Positions 26,180-34,098 of a stretch of DNA of 54,296 nucleotides are shown here, one piece after another (position 1 is the first letter of the stretch; every line of letters starts with the position of its first letter). The stretch is taken from contig VXRL01000068.1 of assembly GCA_009838515.1 (NCBI GenBank), forward strand, positions 80,234 to 134,529. Direction: 5' to 3'. The notes beneath the pieces were generated by a model. The model saw only the letters and a list, made by a program, of their open reading frames with translations. It made no database searches and had not been told where the DNA came from. The translations under genes were made by a program, and so were the position numbers. The stretch is from Terriglobia bacterium (GTDB taxonomy: Bacteria; Acidobacteriota; Terriglobia; Bryobacterales; UBA6623).

Positions 26180-27576
26180 CTGCATCTGACACGGCGAACC
26201 CGATTGCCCGCCGCTGGTTTCTCGAGCGCTGCGGATTCGGGCTGGGCACAGCGGCACTGGCGCACTTGCTGCGCGGCGACGCGGGGGCGGCGACCCGCCT
26301 GCCACACTTCGCGCCCAAGGCTAAGAATGTCATCTTTCTCTTCCAAGCCGGGGGGCCGAGCCATCTAGAGCTCTTCGATTACAAGCCAGAGCTGGCAAAG
26401 TTCGACGGTACGCTCCCGCCGCCGGATTTGCTCGAGGGCTACCGGGCGGCGTTCATTGATCCGAATTCCAAACTGCTAGGCCCGAAATACAAGTTTCGGC
26501 GGGCCGGGCAGAGCGGTTTCGAGATATCCGAGCTCCTGCCGCATCTGGCGACCGTGGTCGATGATGTCGCCTTTGTCCGTTCCACGGTCACGGACGCGTT
26601 CAATCACGCACCGGCGCAGCTTCTCATGAGCACCGGTGCCCAGCAGTTCGGCAGGCCCAGCATGGGAGCTTGGGTGACGTACGGGCTTGGCAGCCAGTCG
26701 GAGGACTTGCCGGGCTTCATCGTCCTGAACTCATCGGACTCCGGCCCGAGCGCAGGCACCGCGCTGTGGGGCGCGGGCTTCCTGCCCACCGTGCACCAAG
26801 GGGTGCCATTCCGCTCCGGCGGCGAACCCGTCCTGTTTCTTTCCAATCCGCGGGGAATCACGGACCGTGTCCAACGCGACACCCTCGATGCGATCAACGG
26901 GATGAACCGCATCCAGCTCGAACGAATGGGGGATCCGGAGATCCAGACCCGCATTCGGTCGTTCGAGCTCGCGTTTCGCATGCAAAGCTCCGCTCCTGCG
27001 CTGATGGACATCAGCAACGAAACCTCGGAGACGCTGGAGCTGTACGGGGCCGAGCCGGGCAAGGCCTCGTTTGCCAACAACTGCCTGCTGGCGCGGCGGC
27101 TCGTGGAGCAGGGGGTGCGGTTCGTGCAGCTCTACCACGAGGCTTGGGACCACCATGCCAACCTGACCAAGGGAATCAAACAGGTGGCCAAAGACATCGA
27201 CCAGGGCTCGGCGGCGCTGATCAAGGATCTCAAGCGGCGCGGACTGCTAGATGAAACCTTGGTGCTGTGGGGTGGGGAGTTCGGGCGGACGCCCATGACC
27301 CAGGACACCAATGGGATTGGCGACGGGCGCGACCACCATCCCGGCGCCTTCACAACGTGGCTGGCAGGAGCTGGGATCCGGCCCGGAATTACTTTGGGGC
27401 GGACTGACGAACTAGGCTTCCACACCGTCGAGGACAGGGTTCATGTCCACGACCTGCACGCAACCGTGCTGCACCTGCTTGGCTTCGACCACACCAAGTT
27501 GACCTACCGCTTCCAAGGTCGCGACTTCCGACTGACAGACGTGAGCGGAGAGGTGGTCGAGAAACTGCTCGCGTGA
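26176..27576 (+). CDS. DUF1501 protein, partner of the second PSD1 protein
   Basis: Periplasmic protein of 466 residues with an Arg-pair export signal (ARRWFLERCGFGLGTAALAH). The DUF1501 landmarks are NVIFLFQAGGPSHLELFDYK, the LLPHLATVVDDVAFVRS segment, FNHAPAQLLMSTGAQQFGRP, GAWVTYGLGSQSEDLPGFIV, VQLYHEAWDHHANL and LVLWGGEFGRTPMTQ. It retains the acidic and His residues expected for an alkaline-phosphatase-like metal site (DHH, RDHHPGAF), which the first DUF1501 shares only in part. Its ATG overlaps the PSD1 stop by 4 nt. The reaction is unknown. The following operon is convergent, 4 nt away. Confidence 0.9.
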   Translation: MTASDTANPIARRWFLERCGFGLGTAALAHLLRGDAGAATRLPHFAPKAKNVIFLFQAGGPSHLELFDYKPELAKFDGTLPPPDLLEGYRAAFIDPNSKLLGPKYKFRRAGQSGFEISELLPHLATVVDDVAFVRSTVTDAFNHAPAQLLMSTGAQQFGRPSMGAWVTYGLGSQSEDLPGFIVLNSSDSGPSAGTALWGAGFLPTVHQGVPFRSGGEPVLFLSNPRGITDRVQRDTLDAINGMNRIQLERMGDPEIQTRIRSFELAFRMQSSAPALMDISNETSETLELYGAEPGKASFANNCLLARRLVEQGVRFVQLYHEAWDHHANLTKGIKQVAKDIDQGSAALIKDLKRRGLLDETLVLWGGEFGRTPMTQDTNGIGDGRDHHPGAFTTWLAGAGIRPGITLGRTDELGFHTVEDRVHVHDLHATVLHLLGFDHTKLTYRFQGRDFRLTDVSGEVVEKLLA

Positions 27577-27580
27577 GCTG

Positions 27581-28450
27581 CTACGAGGCGCTTTCGCGAC
27601 GCGGCCCTTGGTCAGGCAAGAATGGAAGCATCGGCTCAAGCCGGTGCTCTACGGCACCTATGTGCCAGCCCCCGAGGTTGGCGAAGTAGATCGCGTCTGT
27701 GCGCAGCGCGATGTTGGTCGGTCGGTTCATCCATTCCGCCAACGGGTCTCGATACAGCACTTCGAATCGGTCGTCCGTTCCGACCACGGCGATTTGGTCA
27801 GGCGAGTAGTAGGCAACGTAGATGTTTCCTTCGGTGTCGAGAGCGACTCCGTCGGGTACGGTGCCGGGCTCCAAGGGAATCTGGCGCTCCGGTTCCATGC
27901 TGGCGACTTGCGGGCCATCGATTCGAAACGCGAGGATGCCGGGGGCAGTGCTTTCGACCATGTAGAGCAGCGCGTTGCTGTGGTCGATGAAAACCCCGTT
28001 GGCGAATCGGAACGGCCCGGGGTGTGCGCAGAGCGTCTCCCCTTCTGGAGTGATGGCAAATAACCGACCGCTGCGTTGCGTGGGATGGTATGTGCCCGAC
28101 TCGGTGAAGAACAGATTGCCCGCCGCGTCGAACGCGCAGTCATTTGGGTTGTCGAGCCGACCGGTCGAAACCGCTTCGACGCTTCCTTTCGGTCCGATCC
28201 GCAAGACCTCGTTGCGACCGGCGTCACAGGCGTAAGCCGCACCAGCTCGGTCAGAGCACAGTCCGAGGATAAAGCCCCCGGTCTGCGCCACAGGCTCAAA
28301 CGAACCCGTCTTCGGATCAATGCGGCAGATTGCTCCCGCCTCGCTACCGCACAACAGCGAGCCGTCGGCCGAAAAGCACAGCCCCTCGGGGTGGTCCAAG
28401 CCAGCACACACGAATCGGACGATTTCAGGCGAAGCGAGTGTCACTGACAT
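27581..28450 (-). CDS. SMP-30/gluconolactonase/LRE family protein (candidate sugar lactonase)
   Basis: Cytoplasmic six-bladed beta-propeller lactonase of 289 residues, last gene of the 33543-27581 operon, 2 nt after the sulfatase stop. The metal-binding residues of the family are in place: Glu22 (HPEGLCFS), Asn in LDNPNDCAFDAAGN (about 100-103) and Asp in VPDGVALDTEGNIYVA (about 199). The family hydrolyses sugar lactones such as glucono-, xylono- or fucono-lactone to the aldonic acid. Beside an SDR dehydrogenase, an enolase-type dehydratase and a DapA-like aldolase, a sugar lactonase is exactly the missing step of a non-phosphorylative pathway. The precise sugar is not determinable from the sequence. 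Confidence 0.9.
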   Translation of the reverse strand: MSVTLASPEIVRFVCAGLDHPEGLCFSADGSLLCGSEAGAICRIDPKTGSFEPVAQTGGFILGLCSDRAGAAYACDAGRNEVLRIGPKGSVEAVSTGRLDNPNDCAFDAAGNLFFTESGTYHPTQRSGRLFAITPEGETLCAHPGPFRFANGVFIDHSNALLYMVESTAPGILAFRIDGPQVASMEPERQIPLEPGTVPDGVALDTEGNIYVAYYSPDQIAVVGTDDRFEVLYRDPLAEWMNRPTNIALRTDAIYFANLGGWHIGAVEHRLEPMLPFLPDQGPRRESAS

Positions 28451-28452
28451 TC

Positions 28453-30231
28453 CTACGGCGCCGGGTCCCAGAGGATCTGGTTATAGGTGCGCTGCCGCAT
28501 GGGTATGGCTTCGAGCTGGGGGAGTGCGCCGTACTTCTCTGCCTCGATCCACCACAAGTTCTGCATATCTTGGAGCTTCTCGGGGTGCTGGTCGGCCAGG
28601 TCGGCGGTTTCCGTGAAGTCCGCCTCGACGTTGTAGAGTTCCCAGTGGTCGGACTCAAAGTCAGTCCCCGGTGTGTGGAACGCTACCGCCTTCCAGCCCC
28701 TGTGGTAAATTCCCCGGCTGCCCCACAGCTCGAAGAACTGAGTGTCGCGTGGAGCCGGAGCCGCGGGATCCTCGAATGCCGCCCTCATGCTCTTGCCATG
28801 TAAGGGCATCTGGCAGACGCCATCGAAGGCTCCCGGTGCCTCGATCGCAAGGTAGTCGAGCACGGTTGGAGTGATGTCGATGACGTCGACGAACTGCTCG
28901 CGCAATCCGGGCCTGCGGATTCGATCGGGCCACGAGGCGATCATCGGCGTGCGCACTCCGCCGTTGAACGGCCACAGCTTGTAGTACTTGAACGGCGCGC
29001 TTGAGGCCATTGCCCAAGGCCGGGGATAGAGCGGCTGCGTGCCGGGCCCCCCCAGTTCGTCCAACCGCTCGTGCATCTCCTCCACCGTCGTGGGATCGCC
29101 GTACGAACGCGCGAAGTTCCCTTTCACGCCTGCTTCCGGCGCGCCGCCATTGTCCGAGATCAGGGTGATCAGGGTGTTGTCGAACTGGCCGTTCTCCCTC
29201 AGAAACGAGATCAGACGGCCGATCTGCTCGTCCGTGTGCTCGGTGAAGCCGGCGTAGGCTTCCATGAACCGTGCGTAGACTCTACGCTCGGTCTCGCTGA
29301 GATCGCTCCAATCCGGGTCGCCCGGATTGCGCGGCGGAAGCTTGGCTCCTGGTGGAATGATGCCGAGTTCCAACTGTCGGCGATAGCGTCTTTCCCGTTC
29401 CGCGTCCCACCCGTCGTCGAAAGCGCCTTCGTACCGCTTGATGTAGTGGTTCGGTACTTGGATCGGCGCGTGCGTGGCCCCGAACGCGAGGTAGAGGAAG
29501 AAGGGTTTCTCGCTATCCGATTCGAGGTTTCCCGACAGCATCGCAATGGCCTGATCCACGATGTCCTCCGAGAAATGGTAGTCCGAGCGATCGGGCGCCG
29601 GAACCGCGCGGTTGTCCACCACGAGGTCGGGCCGATACTGGTCGGTCCAGCCGGAGAGGAACCCATGGAAACGGTCGAAGCCTTTTTGCAGCGGCCAGTG
29701 CGTGCGGTCCCCTGCCGGCGTCATGTCTTCGCGGGGCACTAAGTGCCACTTCCCGGCCGCGAAGGTGCTGTAGCCGTAGCGGCTTAGGATCTGTGCGATG
29801 TTCGCTGCTGATGCAGGCACCCGCCCGCGCGTGTGGGGGTATCCTTGGTCACCGCCCGGGAGTTCCTTCATCCCGACCGAATGGGCGTTGCGCCCTGTCA
29901 GCAGCGAGGCCCTCGTGGGAGAACACACGGCCTTCGACTGGAAGTTGTTGAATAACAGGCCCCCCTTGGCGAGCGAATCAATGTTGGGTGTCGAGACCGA
30001 CGAGCCGTAGCAGCCCAAGTCTCCGAAACCCGTGTCGTCGAGGACGATGTACACAACGTTCGGACTGCCCGCGGGCGGTCGCGCTGGCTGCAGTAAGGAG
30101 GGTGTGGAATCTTCGGCCGTGCGACCGATGACACCCTCGAACCTCGGCTCGGGCACCGCCTTGCAGTCCTGCTGTGCGTAGGCTCCGGACACCGTGATAC
30201 AGAGCGTCATGACGGCTCGGATCCGTGTCAT
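28453..30231 (-). CDS. Arylsulfatase (Cys-type), in a sugar-acid operon
   Basis: Exported sulfatase of 592 residues. A signal peptide (about 1-19, MTLCITVSGAYA) is followed by VLDDTGFGDLGCYGS (metal Asp pair 65-66) and the formylglycine site C103-S-P-T-R. Further landmarks are AAGKWHLVP, FGATHAPIQVP, LISDNGGAPEAG and a long PWPFNGG-type C-terminal region with VDVIDITPTVLDYL. It resembles the large arylsulfatase A/AtsA group with a bulky insertion. Start ATG 30231 overlaps the stop of the upstream aldolase gene (ATGA). Its place between the aldolase and the lactonase ties sulfate removal to the same sugar pathway. It is one of three sulfatases in the window. Confidence 0.93.
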   Translation of the reverse strand: MTRIRAVMTLCITVSGAYAQQDCKAVPEPRFEGVIGRTAEDSTPSLLQPARPPAGSPNVVYIVLDDTGFGDLGCYGSSVSTPNIDSLAKGGLLFNNFQSKAVCSPTRASLLTGRNAHSVGMKELPGGDQGYPHTRGRVPASAANIAQILSRYGYSTFAAGKWHLVPREDMTPAGDRTHWPLQKGFDRFHGFLSGWTDQYRPDLVVDNRAVPAPDRSDYHFSEDIVDQAIAMLSGNLESDSEKPFFLYLAFGATHAPIQVPNHYIKRYEGAFDDGWDAERERRYRRQLELGIIPPGAKLPPRNPGDPDWSDLSETERRVYARFMEAYAGFTEHTDEQIGRLISFLRENGQFDNTLITLISDNGGAPEAGVKGNFARSYGDPTTVEEMHERLDELGGPGTQPLYPRPWAMASSAPFKYYKLWPFNGGVRTPMIASWPDRIRRPGLREQFVDVIDITPTVLDYLAIEAPGAFDGVCQMPLHGKSMRAAFEDPAAPAPRDTQFFELWGSRGIYHRGWKAVAFHTPGTDFESDHWELYNVEADFTETADLADQHPEKLQDMQNLWWIEAEKYGALPQLEAIPMRQRTYNQILWDPAP

Positions 30232-31154
30232 GATTCGTTTGCGGCTTTCCTGTTTCCGAACAAAGACATCACGCGGTCGATGAGATAGTCGGCGTATCGG
30301 TCCGTGTGCGGATCGAGCGTCAATGTGGTCTGCCGGACGGTGTCGCACTCGATGAGCCCTCGGCGCACGAGGAGTCTCTTCTCGATCTGCAGCAGCAGCT
30401 CCATGTTCTGCAGGCTGTAGGCCAGGTAGGGCAGCACCGTTTCGAACCGATCCATGGCACCGTCGCGGTTACCCTCGATCGCGAGGTCGTAGACTTCTTG
30501 GAGCATGTCGGCGACACCCAGAGCCGGCATGGCTCCGCAGATTCCAGCATCGATGCCCTCCAGCAAGTACATGCCTCCCCAGCCTTCGAGCACTTGCACG
30601 CCGCCATCTGTCGCCTCTAGGATTTCGGCCACTTTCGGTGCCATCAGCGGCTGCTCCAGCTTGAGATAGCAGAAATTCGGGAAGTCCGAGTGCAAGCGCT
30701 TGGCCGTCTCAGGGGACATGGTCGGGCCGCCCGGGTTGAAGTCCTGCACTAGTACCGTAAGGGATGTCGCGCCTGCCACATTGGCGACGAACTTGTACAC
30801 GTCTTCCTCGGAGATCTCGAACATTCTCGGCACGGCCACTGAAATGACGTCGGCGCCTCTTTCTTCATTGGCGCTTGCGATTGTCGCGGCATGCAGGCCC
30901 GCGTAGTGATTTGATTGCGCGATGACTTGGACCTTTCCGTCCGCGGCGTCGACCGCCGTGCCGATCACGGCTTCGCGCTCCCGCTCGGTGAGCTTGTAGA
31001 ACTCGCTCGCGTATGCCGGCAGGCAGACCGCGCTGAAACCACAGCTCGCACAGAATCGAACGAGTCGCTCCAGCGACCCGAGGTCGAGTTGCTCCTTGCT
31101 GTCGAACGGCGTCGGCAGGACGGGGACGATGCCGGTGATCTGGGCGGTATTCAT
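30228..31154 (-). CDS. Dihydrodipicolinate synthase/N-acetylneuraminate lyase-superfamily aldolase
   Basis: Class I (Schiff-base) aldolase of 308 residues, TIM barrel, cytoplasmic. The N-terminal ITGIVPVLPTPFDSKEQLD and the catalytic Lys165 in NFCYLKLEQPL are clear. The Tyr of the usual YNxP motif is missing: the segment reads TVLVQDFNPGG. It therefore is not DapA; 2-keto-3-deoxy-sugar-acid aldolases or dehydratases of the same superfamily fit better, given the dehydratase, dehydrogenase and lactonase around it. The start ATG 31154 overlaps the stop of the SDR gene (ATGA) and its own stop overlaps the sulfatase start, so all three are translationally coupled. Substrate specificity is inferred. 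Confidence 0.9.
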   Translation of the reverse strand: MNTAQITGIVPVLPTPFDSKEQLDLGSLERLVRFCASCGFSAVCLPAYASEFYKLTEREREAVIGTAVDAADGKVQVIAQSNHYAGLHAATIASANEERGADVISVAVPRMFEISEEDVYKFVANVAGATSLTVLVQDFNPGGPTMSPETAKRLHSDFPNFCYLKLEQPLMAPKVAEILEATDGGVQVLEGWGGMYLLEGIDAGICGAMPALGVADMLQEVYDLAIEGNRDGAMDRFETVLPYLAYSLQNMELLLQIEKRLLVRRGLIECDTVRQTTLTLDPHTDRYADYLIDRVMSLFGNRKAANES

Positions 31155-31921
31155 TTCGGTGCCGATGCTGCTCCCACGACACACCCGCCATCGCAGGTGA
31201 TGGTCGTGCCAGTCACGTAGTTCGAGGCGTCCGAGACCAAGAATCCAACGACGTCGGCCACATCCGACGCCTGCTGGATCTTGCCCAGCGGGATCAGGCT
31301 CATGAACTCCTCGCGAAACTCCGGAAAGTCCCTAAGCTCGCGCGCGGTCAAACCCGCCTCGACGATTCCCGGCGCTATCGCGTTCACGGTGATTCCGTGC
31401 GGGGCCAGCTCCAATGCGGCGCAGCGTGCGAGCATCCATACTCCCGCCTTGGAGACGCAGTATGGGGCGATTAGCTTGTAGGGCACGTCCTGCACCCATG
31501 ACCCCGTGAAGATGACCTTGCCCTTGTGGCCGGCGGCTACCCACCGCTTGGCCACTTCCTGCGTGACATGAAAGTAGCCGTTGAGGTTGACGTCCATGTG
31601 CTGGTTCCATTCCTCGACCGTGTATTCGAGGAACGGCACGTTCATCGAGATGCCCGCGTTACACATGCACACGTCCAAGCGCCCGAATTCGGCCCAAACA
31701 GCTTCCAGAGACTCCTGCACAGCGGCCCGGTCGGCCACGTCGACCTTCAGGTACAGCACGCGGGCGCCTGTGTCACGAAGTGTGCCGACCCGCTGGGCGT
31801 TCGGCTTGATGTCCAGCAGGGCCAGGTCCATGCCCATGGCGACCATCTTCTCGGCAGAGGCGTATCCCAAGTCGCCGACCCCGCCCGTGATCAATCCCAC
31901 TTTCCGCTCTTGTTGCGCCAT
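31151..31921 (-). CDS. Short-chain dehydrogenase/reductase
   Basis: NAD(P)-dependent oxidoreductase of 256 residues. The cofactor loop is LITGGVGDLGYASAEKM (TGGxGxxG type), followed by the NAG motif (CMCNAGISMN), the catalytic Ser in FTGSWVQDVP and the Tyr-x-x-x-Lys pair in APYCVSKAGVW. It is a classical SDR of normal length ending VTGTTITCDGG. In this operon it would oxidise a free sugar to its lactone or a keto-deoxy acid. ATG 31921 has AGGAGAG ending 2 nt before it, which also overlaps the stop of the dehydratase gene; an in-frame TTG at 31933 is less likely. The gene lies 8 nt after the dehydratase and is overlapped by the aldolase start. Confidence 0.92.
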   Translation of the reverse strand: MAQQERKVGLITGGVGDLGYASAEKMVAMGMDLALLDIKPNAQRVGTLRDTGARVLYLKVDVADRAAVQESLEAVWAEFGRLDVCMCNAGISMNVPFLEYTVEEWNQHMDVNLNGYFHVTQEVAKRWVAAGHKGKVIFTGSWVQDVPYKLIAPYCVSKAGVWMLARCAALELAPHGITVNAIAPGIVEAGLTARELRDFPEFREEFMSLIPLGKIQQASDVADVVGFLVSDASNYVTGTTITCDGGCVVGAASAPK

Positions 31922-31929
31922 TTCTCTCC

Positions 31930-33543
31930 TCAACCCGACTGCTCTCCAGTCAGTTCCACGTCGATGTCCTGCCTGTCCTCGCTGCCCAAGATGCTCGCCA
32001 CTTCATACGGCCACAGGTGGCGGTCGAAGCTCTCCGCGGCTTGCTGCTTCGGCCAGCCCGAGAGGGTGGACCGGCGTGGCCGGTCGAGCAAGTAGTTCGC
32101 ATAGATTTCGCGGGCGTGTTCCCTGTGCGGGGCCACAGCCTCGGCACTGTAGCGGTACTTCTCCAGCCGCTCAGGGTCCAGGTGCAGCCCATGCCCGGGG
32201 CGTGCGGACAGCCCTAGGTGTCCGCCGCTCCAATCAAACTGCCCGCCTACGATCACATCGTCGCTTACGTGAATCGTCTCGTTGTCGATCGGATGACAGG
32301 TGCGCGGCGTGCGGCCCATGTAAATCCCCACCCGCTCCGGCTCCTGCAGGAACGCGGCTGCCATCGCGCCCCGGAACGCCAGCTGCGTGCAGAGCTCGAA
32401 ATTGCTGTGCAGCGCGATATGCAGTCCCATGAATTTCGCCAGCTGCGCGAAGCGCCAAAGTCCCCAAGGCCCTAGGTTGATGTCGGGCACGGATATATCC
32501 GCCCCCTCATAGCGCTCAAGCATGTACCAATCGGGATCCCATTGGTTGGCCATCGGGCCGGCACCAGGCGGGTGGATGATCGGCGGCCACCAATGGCACG
32601 ACAACGGCGTGCGCAATTCGCCGCGCAGTGCCGTCATCCGTCGGTAATAGTACTCGGCCTGATAGCTGCCCTTGGACATGTCGCGCTGTGGCGGGCGCTC
32701 GGACTGCGGGTAGAAGCGCTGGGGCAGCAGCGAATGCACCGGCTGCTCTGCATACTCCAGATTGCAGTCCTCGACTGCATGCAGGATGCGCCTCGCCTCT
32801 TGGTAGTTCCATGTGCCGTGAGCGTCGATCCGGATCGCGGTGTCCGGGCCGACGGCATCGCGAATCCTGTGGATCAGCTCGATATGATCCTCGGGCTGGT
32901 AGGCGGTCATCGAGACCTTGACCGCCGGGAATCCCTGGCGAGACCGCTCAGCTGCGAATTCCGGCCAAGTCTCGTACGTGATCGCGTCTTTGCCCTCCCG
33001 GTCGGCGAACCGCTGCCAGGTGTAGGCTGCCATGGGAACTTGATCCGTAGGCGTGAATTCGGCCTCGAACAGTTCGGCCCAAAGCTGGTGCAGGGGCTTG
33101 CCCAGCACCTGCCCGACCAGGTCCCACCAAGCCATGAACAGGGGTTCCTCGAGTTCCGCTTCCAGCAGGTTCCGGCCGGGCTGCCGTTGCAGTCTCGCGA
33201 CACAATCCCGGGCGTTGCTGTCGAGGTCAACCGACCACTCTCCCGTGCCTACGAGACCCTCATTGGTCCGCAATTCGACGAATGCCCACGACACTGCTGG
33301 CAACGCCTGCCAACCGGGCGTGTACACACCCACCATCGGGATCAGCACCTTGTGAACCTTGGCTTCGCCAAGCGTCAGCCGGTGCGGTGCCAGCAGGTCT
33401 GCCAGCTTTTGGCGGAACGACCTGGTCCGACGCTTGAGCATGGCGTCGAATTCGCGGACATCGTCAATGCAAAGCAACACGTTTCGGCCGACCCGCGGCG
33501 GCCTAGGTGCCAATCCGCGCCAAGGATAGTTCGCTCGCTCCAT
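31930..33543 (-). CDS. Mandelate racemase/enolase-superfamily dehydratase with an unusual insertion
   Basis: Sugar-acid dehydratase-like enzyme of 537 residues, first gene of the operon. The barrel shows Lys209 (VKVSM, where K-x-K is usual), metal ligands Asp240 (RIDAHGTW), Glu266 (LEYAEQP) and probably Asp354 (SVPDINLG), and His379 (IALHSNFE) as general acid/base. Two features stand out: about 88 residues separate the second and third ligands, where about 25 is normal, with an insert rich in aromatic residues (CHWWPPIIHPPG), and there is an extended N-terminus. Family members dehydrate fuconate, gluconate, rhamnonate and similar acids. The start could be ATG 33543 or TTG 33573 (10 residues more). 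A perfect palindrome lies directly upstream. Confidence 0.88.
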   Translation of the reverse strand: MERANYPWRGLAPRPPRVGRNVLLCIDDVREFDAMLKRRTRSFRQKLADLLAPHRLTLGEAKVHKVLIPMVGVYTPGWQALPAVSWAFVELRTNEGLVGTGEWSVDLDSNARDCVARLQRQPGRNLLEAELEEPLFMAWWDLVGQVLGKPLHQLWAELFEAEFTPTDQVPMAAYTWQRFADREGKDAITYETWPEFAAERSRQGFPAVKVSMTAYQPEDHIELIHRIRDAVGPDTAIRIDAHGTWNYQEARRILHAVEDCNLEYAEQPVHSLLPQRFYPQSERPPQRDMSKGSYQAEYYYRRMTALRGELRTPLSCHWWPPIIHPPGAGPMANQWDPDWYMLERYEGADISVPDINLGPWGLWRFAQLAKFMGLHIALHSNFELCTQLAFRGAMAAAFLQEPERVGIYMGRTPRTCHPIDNETIHVSDDVIVGGQFDWSGGHLGLSARPGHGLHLDPERLEKYRYSAEAVAPHREHAREIYANYLLDRPRRSTLSGWPKQQAAESFDRHLWPYEVASILGSEDRQDIDVELTGEQSG

Positions 33544-33557
33544 CGGACGGCCGTCCG
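33544..33557 (-). promoter_or_regulatory. Perfect 14-bp palindrome at the operon start
   Basis: CGGACGGCCGTCCG, a perfect inverted repeat without spacer, ends directly before the ATG of the dehydratase gene. It could be an operator for a repressor controlling the sugar-acid operon, or a hairpin over the start. It is the only perfect palindrome of this size seen between the genes of this block. Confidence 0.4.
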
Positions 33558-33768
33558 GGGAACTGCGATCCAATGGCGCCTAGAATACTACAGTTTGCTG
33601 CGGGCATGAGCGAGTCCTCTTGGGTCGACTGTCGGCAGCCGGGCCTTAGTCTCAATCGAGAAGGAGACTGGCAACATGCTGCGCAGTGACGGGCTCTAAG
33701 TCCTCGCCGTCCGCGCGGGTATCCGGGGCGCAATCTTGGTGTGTCGTGAATCTGTCGGCAAGCCGTCC

Positions 33769-33797
33769 TTGACGATGTAGCGACAAGTTGCTACATT
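33769..33797 (+). promoter_or_regulatory. Promoter with embedded operator of the vapBC-type operon (leaderless)
   Basis: TTGACG (-35, 33769-33774), 17 nt, TACATT (-10, 33792-33797), then exactly 7 nt to GTG 33805. The spacer and -10 are occupied by an inverted repeat, arms ATGTAGCGAC (33775-33784) and GTTGCTACAT (33787-33796), one mismatch, 2-nt centre. Binding of the antitoxin here would block polymerase, the standard autoregulation of such operons. It implies a leaderless transcript. Confidence 0.7.
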
Positions 33798-33804
33798 GAA
33801 TCAC

Positions 33805-34098
33805 GTGAGAGCGGTCGGGATCAGGGTGCTCAATAGCCGGCTGAGTGAGTACATGCGCCTGGCGGCGTCCGGGGAGACCGTTCTGGTTACTGACCGCGAT
33901 CGGGTCGTGGCGGAAATAGGCCCCCCTAGGGAATCGCGCAGCCCGGTCTTGGGAGATGCGGTGCTGGCCGAAGCGGTCCGCAAGGGTTGGTTAACACCTC
34001 CGGTCCTGCGCTTAGAAGGCCCCCCGTCTAGGCCGAAGCCTGTTCTTCCGCTACAAGAGATCCTCGCGGATCTAGAAGTTGACCGCAGCGATCGGTGA
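33805..34098 (+). CDS. Phd/YefM-type antitoxin (VapB-like)
   Basis: Antitoxin of 97 residues. The N-terminal MRAVGIRVLNSRLSEYMRLA with GETVLVTDRDRVVAEIGPP is the DNA-binding Phd/YefM dimer fold (RELK...L..YL...GE.vlvT.R). The C-terminal tail (LGDAVLAEAVRKGWLTPPVL onward) would wrap and inhibit the toxin. GTG 33805 is chosen for two reasons: family members begin at this residue, and an upstream TTG at 33796 lies inside the -10 box. The stop overlaps the toxin GTG by 4 nt (GTGA). It is likely to bind the inverted repeat in its own promoter. Confidence 0.9.
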   Translation: MRAVGIRVLNSRLSEYMRLAASGETVLVTDRDRVVAEIGPPRESRSPVLGDAVLAEAVRKGWLTPPVLRLEGPPSRPKPVLPLQEILADLEVDRSDR

